Positions 34,208 through 43,800 of a DNA stretch of 64,000 bases are shown here, one piece after another. The position numbers were made by a program, and so were the translations under genes. Each line of letters opens with the position of its first letter. The stretch's first letter is position 1. The notes beneath the pieces were generated by a model, which was given only the letters and a program-made list of their open reading frames with translations, was not told where the DNA came from and searched no databases. The stretch comes from Acidobacteriota bacterium (GTDB lineage: Bacteria; Acidobacteriota; Blastocatellia; Pyrinomonadales; Pyrinomonadaceae): contig JAIVJV010000009.1 of the NCBI GenBank assembly GCA_020199835.1, positions 496,001-560,000 on the forward strand, given 5' to 3'.

Positions 34208-37200
34208 CTAGAACACGTAACGCAGACCGACGACGATGCGGCGGTTGCCTCCGTCTGTTCCCCATTGGTTCAGGAAGTTATTGTTATTAACTGCCGAGGC
34301 TGGAATACCGAAGTCTCGAGAGTTAGTGAAATTGAAGAAATCGGCTCGGAGTTGCAGACGCTGATTTTCACCGATCCGGGTATTCTTCAGGATGCCAAAA
34401 TCGATGTTGTTGATTCCGTCAGAACGCAGGATGTTTCGCCCCGCGTTGCCAAGCCGCTGGGCAGCGGTGATCGTAGTGAAGAGCGAACGTCCACCGGCGC
34501 GAAGTATCTCTTCAACGCTCATAGAGGAAAGATCGAGCGTCGTATTCAAGTTTGGTCTAATGGCATTACCCACCAGCGCGGAAATGCTCGCGAGAGCCCC
34601 GGCAGGATCCGAGCCATTCAACGGAGTGAAAGGCGAACCACTCTGGAGCGTGAACTGCGAGTTGAGTTGCCAGCCACCAAGCACATGGCCGACAAAGCCG
34701 TTCTGGTCGCGGAAGTACGGCAACTCATAGACAAAGTTTCCAGCCAGGCGGTGCGGACGATCGAAGCTCGAACGTGCGCGATCCGCTCGTCGGTTACGAG
34801 AGTCTTGCGCTACGGCAATTTCACCGGACGACACGTTAAAGATCTCTGACATCGTATCGATGAAACTGCTGTAGGTGTAATGAAGTCCGGCGCTGAAGCC
34901 GCTAGTCAAACGCTTCTCTAAACTGGTCTGAAGCGAGTGATAAATGGACGAACCAGAGTTCGTGCGGAGGCGCGTTGGACCCTGATTCGGGTTGGTTCGG
35001 CATTGTGGAGCAGTGGGCTGTAGACAGCCGATGATTGACGGGTTCGCGTCTACTGACTCAAACAGACCCGTTCCCTTTGTGCCGACATAACCCACGCGAA
35101 ACACGAGGTCACGCGTAAACTCGCGCTGGAGTTCAAAACTAAATGAATCGTAAACCGGCATATGGAAATTTTCGTCCACAATGGTGCGGTTCACCGTGTT
35201 GGCATTAAACGGCGGGTTTTGCAGTGCCGTGAATGCATTCGAAATTACGCTCACCGCCGGCGGTACGACATTTGGAGTTGCCGGATTCGGAAGGGGGTTT
35301 GCCTGAACGGTTGGGAACGACGACACCGCAGCCACAAACGGGAATGAGCTCCAGATGTTGAGTGCGATGTTTGTGTAAGCGTAGTCGTGCGTGCGCGTGA
35401 ACCCACCGCGGACGACGAGCTTATCGCCACCCGTCAACCAGCCCAACACGCCCGCGCTGCTCGTTTGCGGGTTCCAGTTGAAGCCCACGCGCGGCTGCCA
35501 GTTGTTGGTGTCACGGCCCGGCACTGGCGTCAAGATGAACCGCGGATCGTTATTAGCAGCCGCCAGAACGGGTTGATTGAAATCGACCAGATCCTGAATT
35601 GGCTGGCCGGGATTTTCATATCTCAGGCCGAGCGTTAAGGTAAAGTGTGGAGTGATTCTCCATTCATCCTGAACGAAGAAAAAGAAATCGTGCCAGTCGT
35701 TGTGGAGCACCCGCGCCGTTCCGGGCAAGTCTTTGTTGATGTTCGCTCGCGTGGCTAAATCCTTCACGAGAAAGTCGAGCGTTGAATACTCCAGCAGACC
35801 ACGCGTAGTGGGTTTGAAGTGTTGATGTAGCTGGTTGCGACGAATGTCAGCGCCGAACTTCCATGCGTGATTGCCAGTTGTGTAGGAGACGTTGTCCTGC
35901 AACTGGAAGGTGTTTCGCACCTGACTTTGCGGCAGATTCACGCCCAATCCAATCGCCGTGCGCGTTGGACCGGCATTAAAACCAACCAAGCCGAGTTCAA
36001 GCACTTCGATTGAAGGAATCAACTCCGCACTCGGATTCAACGCGAGCGTGGCTGAGGCACTACGCAGGAACGCGCCACGAACTTCGTTGAGCCATTTCGG
36101 CGACAAAACGCTGGTGAACTGGAGGTTCACACCCTGCGTTCGCGCCGGCACGATCGATGAGAAACCTGGCGGCGTGATCTGCGAAGCCGCCACACCGGGG
36201 ATACTGCCGGACGCGCCCGAGTCTTGATACAGGTACCGGCCGTTCAGGTTGTGCTTGTCGCTGAACCGGTGATCGATGCGAATCGAGCTCTGCCAGTCGT
36301 CGTAAGTAGACGATTGTGAGCCGGTCAATGAACCGAGCGGAACAACAAACGTCTGACCATTACGCTGAAACCTGGCTGTCGTACCCAGAGGAGTGGCGGC
36401 AGCCGGCAGAAAGTCGAGCAACGCACGGACCTGAGGCAGGTCACCCGCAGCCGCGGCGAGGATCGCTTTGCCTTCGGCCGTTGGCGCGCCATTTAGCGCC
36501 TGGCCAATACCGAGCTGGCGGTCCCACCAACGTTGTAGCGAGAAGAAGAAGAACGTTCGATTCCGGCCGCTGATGTAAGCTGGTCCACCTTCACCAAAGC
36601 GCGGCAAATGTAGCGGACCACCGATCGTCCCACCTAACTGATTTTCAACGCGGAAGGGTGCTTTGCGCCGCGAGGGGTTGGTTGAATTTGGATTGCAGAA
36701 ACCGTTGACGCCTGCCTTTTGCGTGTTGCTACAGGCGTTCAAGGCGTTGTCGTTATGAAACCAGAAACCAGAGCCATGATATTCATTCGTTCCGCTGCGC
36801 GTGATGGCGTTGAACACCGCGCTCGAGTTGCGGCCGTACTCGGCGCTGAACTGGTTCGTGACCAGTCTGACTTCCTGAATCGCGTCAGGATTGTTCAGCG
36901 GAATGGTCGAACCGGCAACACCGAAGTTGTTGTTGTCCTGACCGTCAATCATGAAGTTATTGGAACGAGTGCGTCCGCCATTTGCGGAAAAGTTTGTACC
37001 GCCGGCGAAGGCAGACTGGCCGGAGTTTATCTGGCTGACGCCGGGCGCTGAAAGCGCAACGTTGTACACGTTTCGCGTGGTCGCCAGCGGAAGCTCGGAC
37101 AAACGTCTCGCGTCAAAACGCGTACCGACTTCGGCGGTGGTGGTATTCAACATCGAGGCGTTTTCAACGACGTTCACGACCTCCTGAACGGCGCCAGGTT

Positions 37201-37528
37201 TCAACGTGACGTCGACGACGGCATTTTGATTCAGAGCGAGCGTGATGCCCGACTGCTGGTGCTTCGCGAAGCCGGTACTTTCGACGGTGAGCTCATAAGC
37301 ACCAACGGCCACGCCTGAGAAAGTAAAGCGGCCATCGGCGTTAGTCTGTGCCGTGCGCGTTTCATTGGTCAAAACGTTACGGAGGGTGACAGTAGCGCCG
37401 TTGATGATGGCCTGTTTTTCATCCGTCACCTCGCCGGAAATTGATCCCGAAGTCTGGGCGAGCGCGGGGCAGCAAAGAAATACGAGCAATGCTGTAGCTA
37501 GCATCAGGATTCTGGTTCCCTTGATCAT
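34208..37528 (-). CDS. Oar-type TonB-dependent outer-membrane protein (second copy)
   Basis: A 1106-residue outer-membrane protein. A signal peptide (ending ALAQ) precedes a carboxypeptidase-regulatory-like domain (about 28-110, SGEVTDEKQAIINGATVTL), a plug domain with MIDGQDNNNFGVAGSTIPL and the NQFSAEYGRNSSAVFN segment, and a long beta-barrel ending GLRYVF, with the terminal aromatic typical of barrel assembly. It belongs to the same family as the protein at 13069-16656, but the two are clearly diverged. Of two near ATGs, 37528 is favoured: AGGAG lies 7 bases upstream, whereas it abuts the ATG at 37534. Substrate unknown; no partner gene for substrate binding is adjacent. Confidence 0.9.
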   Translation of the reverse strand: MIKGTRILMLATALLVFLCCPALAQTSGSISGEVTDEKQAIINGATVTLRNVLTNETRTAQTNADGRFTFSGVAVGAYELTVESTGFAKHQQSGITLALNQNAVVDVTLKPGAVQEVVNVVENASMLNTTTAEVGTRFDARRLSELPLATTRNVYNVALSAPGVSQINSGQSAFAGGTNFSANGGRTRSNNFMIDGQDNNNFGVAGSTIPLNNPDAIQEVRLVTNQFSAEYGRNSSAVFNAITRSGTNEYHGSGFWFHNDNALNACSNTQKAGVNGFCNPNSTNPSRRKAPFRVENQLGGTIGGPLHLPRFGEGGPAYISGRNRTFFFFSLQRWWDRQLGIGQALNGAPTAEGKAILAAAAGDLPQVRALLDFLPAAATPLGTTARFQRNGQTFVVPLGSLTGSQSSTYDDWQSSIRIDHRFSDKHNLNGRYLYQDSGASGSIPGVAASQITPPGFSSIVPARTQGVNLQFTSVLSPKWLNEVRGAFLRSASATLALNPSAELIPSIEVLELGLVGFNAGPTRTAIGLGVNLPQSQVRNTFQLQDNVSYTTGNHAWKFGADIRRNQLHQHFKPTTRGLLEYSTLDFLVKDLATRANINKDLPGTARVLHNDWHDFFFFVQDEWRITPHFTLTLGLRYENPGQPIQDLVDFNQPVLAAANNDPRFILTPVPGRDTNNWQPRVGFNWNPQTSSAGVLGWLTGGDKLVVRGGFTRTHDYAYTNIALNIWSSFPFVAAVSSFPTVQANPLPNPATPNVVPPAVSVISNAFTALQNPPFNANTVNRTIVDENFHMPVYDSFSFELQREFTRDLVFRVGYVGTKGTGLFESVDANPSIIGCLQPTAPQCRTNPNQGPTRLRTNSGSSIYHSLQTSLEKRLTSGFSAGLHYTYSSFIDTMSEIFNVSSGEIAVAQDSRNRRADRARSSFDRPHRLAGNFVYELPYFRDQNGFVGHVLGGWQLNSQFTLQSGSPFTPLNGSDPAGALASISALVGNAIRPNLNTTLDLSSMSVEEILRAGGRSLFTTITAAQRLGNAGRNILRSDGINNIDFGILKNTRIGENQRLQLRADFFNFTNSRDFGIPASAVNNNNFLNQWGTDGGNRRIVVGLRYVF

Positions 37529-37576
37529 AAGCATTCTCCTTTGAAAACGACCGGCGGCCTGTCGTTACGGTTCTGG

Positions 37577-37605
37577 ATTATATTGAGCGCGACGGCCCGA
37601 AGAAC
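37577..37605 (-). promoter_or_regulatory. Candidate promoter of the second Oar-type gene
   Basis: On the minus strand a perfect TATAAT (37577-37582) lies 49 bp before the start codon. The -35 region at 17 bp spacing reads GTTCTT, which is weak. The implied leader is about 40 nt and contains the AGGAG ribosome site. The rest of 37606-37820 shows nothing recognisable. Confidence 0.45.
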
Positions 37606-37820
37606 GCAGATGAAGTTTTGTACTGACGCGCAAAACTTTTGGAGACGATTGGGTCGTCCGTCGACCCGACGCAATGTGTATTCCAAGCAATGAACTGTGG
37701 CAGTCGACATTGCTAAGAGTGTAGAACTAAGCGACTTAACCTGTTTGCGGACTTGAGAGGCGCACTCGGCTCAGGCCAAAAATCTAAACTCAATTCAAAT
37801 TCGTGAAGTTCGACAGCCAC

Positions 37821-37856
37821 CCACAGATTACGCGGAGTAGTCCTTGTAATCTGTGG
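37821..37856. repeat. Inverted repeat CCACAGATTAC / GTAATCTGTGG
   Basis: Perfect 11-bp arms (37821-37831 and 37846-37856) around a 14-nt loop. One arm matches the fragment at 18382-18400. It sits 16 bp from the hydrolase remnant and belongs to a class of dispersed intergenic palindromes seen in many bacterial genomes. Confidence 0.75.
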
Positions 37857-37871
37857 ATGGTCGGTTTTGTG

Positions 37872-38245
37872 TTACCGCGGTGCTGACGCGAACGCCACAC
37901 CGTAATCAGAAGTCCGCCATGAAGTCGCTCGTCAAACTGGAATTGCACCGAGCGAACATCGGCAAAGTTTACGCTGACCCGGAACTGAACCGCCTGAAAC
38001 CCGGAAACATTGCCCAGCTCGCCGGCAGATCGTTTCTGTAATTGCCGGTTAGGTTGTTCCAGCCCGTAATCAGTTGACTCATACCGGTTTTGGACGATCG
38101 CGCACTTGGAGTCGTGTGTGGTTGTCGCGCGGTTGGCTGATCGGGCAGGCACTGCGCCGGTTGAACGCTTCACCTCCGCACAACTCATACGGCGTCAGAC
38201 CAATTTGGCTTGCGGCAGCGCCCAAAGTACTGGTCGAGCGACCAA
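37872..38245 (-). pseudogene. Degraded C-terminal fragment of the secreted alpha/beta hydrolase
   Basis: On the minus strand the pieces GLTPYELCGG, CLPDQPTARQPHTTPSARSS, GWNNLTGNYRNDLPA, GNVSGFQAVQFRVSVNFAD, VRSVQFQFDER and VAFASAPR-stop match in order the last part of the hydrolase at 30440-32197. At least three frame shifts separate them, and about 65-70 residues are deleted between NFAD and VRSVQF. The hydrolase domain itself is absent. The fragment lies between tRNA-Arg (38289) and the inverted repeat at 37821. Confidence 0.85.
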
Positions 38246-38288
38246 CCGAACCAATTTGTGTGTGATCTTGTGTGTGGATCTTAAAAGG

Positions 38289-38365
38289 TGGTGCACCCGG
38301 CACGACTCGAACGTGCGACCCCCTGATTCGTAGTCAGGTACTCTATCCAGCTGAGCTACGGGTGC
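38289..38365 (-). tRNA. tRNA-Arg (anticodon ACG)
   Basis: A 77-nt cloverleaf with encoded CCA on the minus strand. The acceptor stem is GCACCCG/CGGGTGC, the D-arm contains AGCTCAGCTGGATAGAGT, the anticodon stem-loop CTGACTACGAATCAG has ACG at 38329-38331, and the T-arm contains GTTCGAGTC. All stems pair. It should read CGN codons after deamination of A34 to inosine. Hydrolase and repeat debris lie directly downstream. Confidence 0.97.
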
Positions 38366-38412
38366 AAAGTTGGTAATAATAAAGCGTGACACGGAAATAG
38401 TAAAACCTGCTT

Positions 38413-38475
38413 AGAACTTCGTACTTTGTGTTTTGTCAAACCAAAAGTCCAAAGTACAAAACTCCAAGTTCAAGC
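38413..38475. repeat. Dispersed hairpin repeat (CTTCGTACTTTGT family), copy B
   Basis: AACTTCGTACTTTGTGTTTTG at the left and CCAAAGTACAAAACTCCAAG at the right are complementary in part and share the left half with the element in the purL leader (19568-19648). It lies between the VWFA gene end and tRNA-Arg. Confidence 0.65.
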
Positions 38476-38491
38476 CCTTTGCTCAAACCCC

Positions 38492-39511
38492 CTACCTCGC
38501 AAAATAGCCCGGCTTGGTGCGCGCGGTTAAATCAGACTGCGCCACTTCAACCTTGATCTCGTGCCACTTGCCGCGTTGGCGATCGCCGGGTGCCTGGTAC
38601 ACCACCGTGTAAAGCGTGCGCAGGTTCGCCGCCACTTCGCGATAAAGCTGGGCCATGTATTGCAAACGGTTGATCTCGTTCAGACGTCCACCCGTACGAT
38701 CCGCCAGCGACTGCAAACGCGCGCGCGCGGCGGCGTAAATGCCGGTGATGTGTGGCGACGGCAACGGCAAACGCTTCGGATCGCCCGAAGGCAAGGCCAG
38801 CGGATATATCGTCACGCCTAAACGATCCGCCGCCATCAGCACCGTATTCAAATCGGCGCTGGCGTCAGGCTTGATCGTCGCGAGTGCTTCTGCGTCGGAC
38901 TGCACCTTCGAAAGCGTAGCCCGATCTGTGTTTCGTAATCGCGTGTCGAGCCCATCGGTAAGGACCACGATGGCTTTGCGCCGCTTGCCTTCCTTCTCTA
39001 GTTCTTTGAGCGCAAACTTCAACGCCTCGTAGAAATACGTTTCACCTGCACCGTCGGCGATCTCGATGGCGTATGCCGCCTTCCGCTTATCGACTGAAAA
39101 ACCACTCAGCGACTTCACCTTCGCATTGAACTGTATGACCGCGACTCGATCTTCCGGCCCGAGAACGTCGAGAAAACGCTGGCTCGCGAGTTTCAACTGC
39201 TGCCTGAAGGTCACTGTCGAACCTGACATATCGAGCAACAGCACGAGACTAAACGGCGCTTCGGCTGGTTCAAAATGCTGGATCGACTGCTTCACGCCGT
39301 CTTCGTAAATAACGAAATCATTTCGGGTTAACGAAGTGACGGGGCGACCCTGTTTGTCCACGACGCCGACGTTGAGCTGCACGAGCGACGTTTCGGTGCG
39401 CACGATGTCGTCGACGTCCTGCGCAGTCGCAGTGACGACGCAAAACGCCAGTAGCAGCGCGAATAATGTAAGCCGGCGGCAGAGGGTGAAAAGAGAACTC
39501 TGGTATTGCAT
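38492..39511 (-). CDS. Secreted VWFA-related protein (acidobacterial type)
   Basis: A 339-residue exported protein. A signal peptide (to about residue 30, ending TATAQ) precedes an N-terminal beta-domain of the kind typical of VWFA-related acidobacterial proteins (VQLNVGVVDKQGRPVTSLTR, FVIYEDGVKQ) and a von Willebrand factor A domain (about 85-290). The metal-ion-dependent adhesion site is visible as LLLDMSGSTV with a later TDGLDTR. These proteins are frequent in Acidobacteria and are presumed to mediate adhesion or complex assembly. No partner gene is linked; the upstream gene is divergent. Confidence 0.88.
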   Translation of the reverse strand: MQYQSSLFTLCRRLTLFALLLAFCVVTATAQDVDDIVRTETSLVQLNVGVVDKQGRPVTSLTRNDFVIYEDGVKQSIQHFEPAEAPFSLVLLLDMSGSTVTFRQQLKLASQRFLDVLGPEDRVAVIQFNAKVKSLSGFSVDKRKAAYAIEIADGAGETYFYEALKFALKELEKEGKRRKAIVVLTDGLDTRLRNTDRATLSKVQSDAEALATIKPDASADLNTVLMAADRLGVTIYPLALPSGDPKRLPLPSPHITGIYAAARARLQSLADRTGGRLNEINRLQYMAQLYREVAANLRTLYTVVYQAPGDRQRGKWHEIKVEVAQSDLTARTKPGYFAR

Positions 39512-39574
39512 GTGTTAATCGGTCTGCAAAGTATGCCCGCGGGGAATTAATTTTTCAAACGCGCCAAATTCGGA

Positions 39575-39593
39575 CGTTTTTGGGCGAAAAACG
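39575..39593. promoter_or_regulatory. Palindrome CGTTTTT-N5-AAAAACG in a divergent intergenic region
   Basis: Perfect 7-bp arms (39575-39581 and 39587-39593) lie between the divergent VWFA gene (start 39511) and the zinc-ribbon protein gene (start 39673). Position and symmetry fit an operator; no known binding motif is recognised. Confidence 0.4.
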
Positions 39594-39672
39594 GTTGCTT
39601 TGAGGGGGGTTATAACTGTCGAGTGGCGGAAGGTTTATAATGCGGGACTTCTAAACGAAAGGACCTCACAAC

Positions 39673-40155
39673 ATGCCGATCCTCACGAATTACCGGCCAA
39701 ATTTCTGTTGCGAGTGCGGCGCGAAGATCGTACGGCTGCGCTGGTTTGTCTGGACCAGCCGCAGGTTTTGCGACAAATGTTTTCGCGCACTCGCGCGCGC
39801 GCACTGGCTGCGGCCGTCGCTTACCATCCTCGCCTTAGTAGTCTTCGGCGTACTCGTCGGCCGCGGTTGCCGTCGCGTGCCACCGCCGCTGATCATCGAA
39901 CGAACAGCCGGCTCAACTCACGGCGCTAGTTCCGGAGCGAATACAACAAGCGCCGGCGCTACTCAATCGAACACCGGAGCATCTTCAACCAACTCAGACA
40001 CCGCGCAGTCCGCAACCGAACAGCTCTACACCTGCGGCGCGCGCACCAAGAAAGGCACGCCGTGCTCCCGCCGCGTCCATGGACCAGTGCGTTGCTGGCA
40101 ACACAAGGGCGCAAAGGCGATCATGCCGTCGGAGAAGCTGCTTGTTAAAGAATGA
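39673..40155 (+). CDS. Zinc-ribbon single-pass membrane protein with C-terminal Cys/His motif
   Basis: A 160-residue protein. An N-terminal zinc-ribbon-like region (FCCECGAK, then FCDKCF) precedes one transmembrane helix (about residues 48-65), a Ser/Thr/Ala/Gly/Asn-rich linker (about 75-115) and a C-terminal motif C-x9-C-x9-C-x2-H (CGARTKKGTPC, then RCWQHKG). The C-terminal motif recurs in proteins of this bacterial group and presumably binds zinc; its role is unknown to me. AAAGGA lies upstream of ATG 39673. The stop overlaps the ATG of the Uma2-like gene (40152-40155), so the two were co-translated before the latter broke. Confidence 0.7.
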   Translation: MPILTNYRPNFCCECGAKIVRLRWFVWTSRRFCDKCFRALARAHWLRPSLTILALVVFGVLVGRGCRRVPPPLIIERTAGSTHGASSGANTTSAGATQSNTGASSTNSDTAQSATEQLYTCGARTKKGTPCSRRVHGPVRCWQHKGAKAIMPSEKLLVKE

Positions 40156-40797
40156 ACGACGTGCTTACTTTTACGCACAACTGGGAGTACATTTTTATAT
40201 TGGCGTTAGAAACACCTGCCGAAGTCAATTTCTCATTCCAGCGACGCTACACACTCGCAGAGTTTTGGGCATTGCCTAACGCTGATGACGGAGCACACTA
40301 CAACCTCATCGGAGGCTATCTTTACCTGGTTCCGCGACCGGACGCGCCTCACGGGAATCTCGTTTGGCGAACGACAAAGGCTCTGTTTAGGTTTTTGCTT
40401 GACAACAACAGCGCCGGCTCAGTCACTTCCGACAGAGCCGATCTGTGACGCGGTCAGGTCCACCTACCTCGAGCCTGACTTGATATTCGTCTCAAAGGAG
40501 CTTCGGAGCCTAATGGGGACAGTTCACACATCAGCAGACATCGTGTTTGAGTGTTTGAGCGAGGACACGGCCCTCTACGATCGCACGACGAAAGCCGACA
40601 CTTACCTCGCGCTTGGCGTTAAAGAGTTATGGCTAATCGATCCGGTTACCCTGACCATCGAAGTCCGTAACCCGGCAAAAGTTGAGGACACTCTGGTGTG
40701 GGAAATCTACCAGTACTCACAACACGAGCACGCGAAATCTCGCGTGCTCAATGGTTGGGAAGTTTCAGTTGACGAGATCTTCGAAGACCTCATCTGA
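40152..40797 (+). pseudogene. Uma2-family (DUF820) nuclease-like gene, frameshifted
   Basis: Two overlapping frames together make one Uma2 protein. The first (to 40448) carries RRYTLAEFWALPN and LVPRPDAPHGNLVW; the second, from about 40450, carries YLEPDLIFVS, DIVFECLSEDTALYDRTTK and YLALGVKELWLIDP, which contains the PD-(D/E)XK-like core (PDL and the ELWLID lysine-acid region). One base is gained or lost near 40445-40455, where the first frame meets TGA. A programmed frameshift is unlikely, since no slippery sequence is seen. Uma2 proteins are abundant in some bacteria and are often pseudogenised; their function is uncertain. A sequencing error is the alternative. Confidence 0.75.
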
Positions 40798-40827
40798 ATC
40801 TTCAAAGACCTTGTCTAAACCCTTAAA

Positions 40828-43800
40828 TCACTTCTGCCCCTGCTCGGTGGCTTTCGAAGTCGAACGATTGTTCGTCTTCACCGGCGGCGCGGGGCGCGGT
40901 GGTAGTTTCACCGGCTGCTTCAAGCGCACCATCAGTTCCGTAATCGCGCGCTCGAGTTGCGGATCTTTCCCGGCGATCACCGACTGCGGATCGTTATCGA
41001 CTTCAATGTCCGGATCCACTCCGTAGCCTTCGATAATCCACTCGCCGTTCTTATTCGCCAACCCAAACTCCGGCACGCTCACCGAACCACCATCAATCAG
41101 TTGCCCACGATTCGTGATGCCCACAACACCGCCCCACGAACGTTTACCAATCAGTGGTCCAAGACCCGCTTCACGAAACATCGCCGGGAAAATGTCGCCA
41201 TCTGATGCCGAGTTTTCATCCAACAGCGCCACCATCGGGCCGATAAACACCGCATCGGGATACGTGGTCGCCTCATCGTTCGTACGCGAGTAGTTAACGC
41301 CGAGCATCTTGCGCCGCAAACGTTCAATCAACATGCGCGAGACGTTGCCGCCGCCATTCGCACGCACGTCAACGACCAAGCCTTCCTTGCGTAGTTGCGG
41401 ATAGAACCATTTGATGAACTCACGTATGCCAGCCGCGCCCATGTCCGGCACGTGCAGATAACCAGCACGTCCGCCGGTCGCTTTCGACACCTTCTCACGA
41501 TTACCTTCAACCCAATCCAGATACATTAGGTTCTGCTCGTCGGTAATCGGGCGATAGGAAACAGTGCGGGCGCCCTGCATCGACGGCGTTTTATTCACGG
41601 TTAACTGCACCGGATTATCAGCCTTGTTGCGCAACAACCGATAGGGATCGTCCGTCGCTTTCAACTCTTCACCATCAATCGCCAGCACATAATCGCCGAC
41701 ACTCACGTTGACACCGATTTCCGTCAGCGGCGAGCGATAAAGATCCTCAGCGTTGTCGCCACCGAAGATTTTCGTGATGCGATAACGGCCCGCTTGCTTA
41801 TCGAGTTCAAACCGCGCACCCGGCAAACCGGAACGCGGCCGCGGCGGAATCTGAAAATCGCCGCCTTCGATGTATGCGTGCTGCACCGCAAGCTCCGAAA
41901 TCATCTCACTGATGACGTAGTTCAAATCCGAACGATGGGCCACGTACTTCAGCAGCGGCTTGTACTGCTCGCGCAACGCCACCCAGTTGTAACCGTGCAT
42001 GTTCGAAACATAGAACCAGTCGCGGTAACGGCGCCACACTTCGTTGAAGATTTGATTCCACTCTTCCACCGGCACGCGATCGACAAACAGTCCCGCGGTC
42101 GAAACAGCTTTGCGCGAACGTTCGCCCAGCGGCGTCGCGTCGTAAAGATTCCATCCCGGTCCCTGGGCCACCAGCACTTTCGAACCATCGTCGGAAAGAA
42201 CGTAACCGCGCATGTCGTCAACAAGCGTCGTCTCTTTTCGATCTTTCAAGGAGTAAATGCGCAACGAAGGATTGCGATCGCTTTGCCGGCCGTAGTAACC
42301 CGCGCCGCCAATGACGTACAAAAGATGCCCGGTCTTCGCGCTGAGTCCGAAGTAGTTATCGGCGCCAACCGGCACGCGCGCGACGCGTTCTCCGAGACCA
42401 TCGAAATCGATCGTCATAGTCGCGGGCGGCTTGGGCGCGGCCTCGGGTTTTGCATCCGCAGGCGAGGGCGACGGAGACGACCCCGGCCCCGCCGGAGGCG
42501 TCTCGGCCGGTTTGTCAGGAGACGGGGACGGCGATGTTGAAGGGGGTTTTGGACCATCTTCCGCACCCTTCGAAATAGTTACTTCGTCACTCTCCGGCGG
42601 AAACGGATGCTTGACGTCTTTGCGCAACGCCAACGCATAAATGTACGTTGGACGATTCGTTGCGTAATTAAACTCGACACCGGAAAGCTGCGGCGCAAAC
42701 TCGTGATCACTCAGGTAGTAGAGATAATTCCCCTGCGGATCCCACGTCGCGTTGTACGAGTTGAATGATTCGTCCGTGACGCGACGCAGTTGTCCATCTG
42801 TCGCACTCCAGATGTGTACGGCTGAGAACTGGTTGCGGTTGGCCATCGTGAACGCGAGGAAATTTCCCCGCGGCGACCAGGTATAGTCACGAATCTGCCC
42901 GCGTGGCGAATCAGCAATCTCAACCAGCTTGCGATCGGCCAACGTCAGCACGTAAAGCTTTCCGTCTTTGTCGCTGAAGGCGATTCGTTTGCCATCGGGC
43001 GCCCACTCCGGCGCGTAACGCATGGCCGTACCGCCGTTCGTCAACTGCTCCGGCGGCTTGGAACCGTCCTGCGCAACCACATAGATCTCTTCTTCACCGC
43101 TCTTGTCGGAAACGAACGCGATTTGCGAACCGTCAGGAGACCAACTGGCCCACTTGTCATGCGCACCCGAAGAATCGGTCAAATTCCGCGTCGGACCTTT
43201 TTCAATCGGCGCAGTAAACACATCGCCACGCGCCACGAAGACCGCGCGCTCTCCTTTCGGACTTAGGCCAACCGACTCGACCAGATTTCCCGCCGGCACG
43301 CGACTCGGCCGCCGCGCGTTTCCTTCATCAGGAACGTTGATCGAGATCGGCGTACTTCTTCTGGTCCGTGCATCCATCACCTGCAACTCGCCGTTCAACT
43401 CGTAAACGATCTGATTCTCGTTATCGGAACTCGGCCAGCGCACGTCCCACGGCTGGTTGTTAGTGACTTTCGAAGTTCTGCCGTTCGACACGGTGTAAGC
43501 GTAGAGATTGAAATGACCATCGCGATCGGAGTTGAAAAAGATCGTATCGCCGAGCCACATCGCATCGCGATTAGCACGAGCACCTTCGCTGATCCGTTTC
43601 GCAGAGTTCGACTTCAGGTCGAAGGTGTAGAGTTGGTTCGCTTGTCCACCACCATATCGCTTCTCCGATCGGAAGTCGCGCGACTGCGGCGAGTAAACCA
43701 TCTCCGTGCCACTGGGCGAGAAGTCTCCCGAACCCGCGGTCGGCATCGGCAGCGCTTCGGCTGGTCCACCATCAATCGATACGGAATAGAGTCGCGCGAT

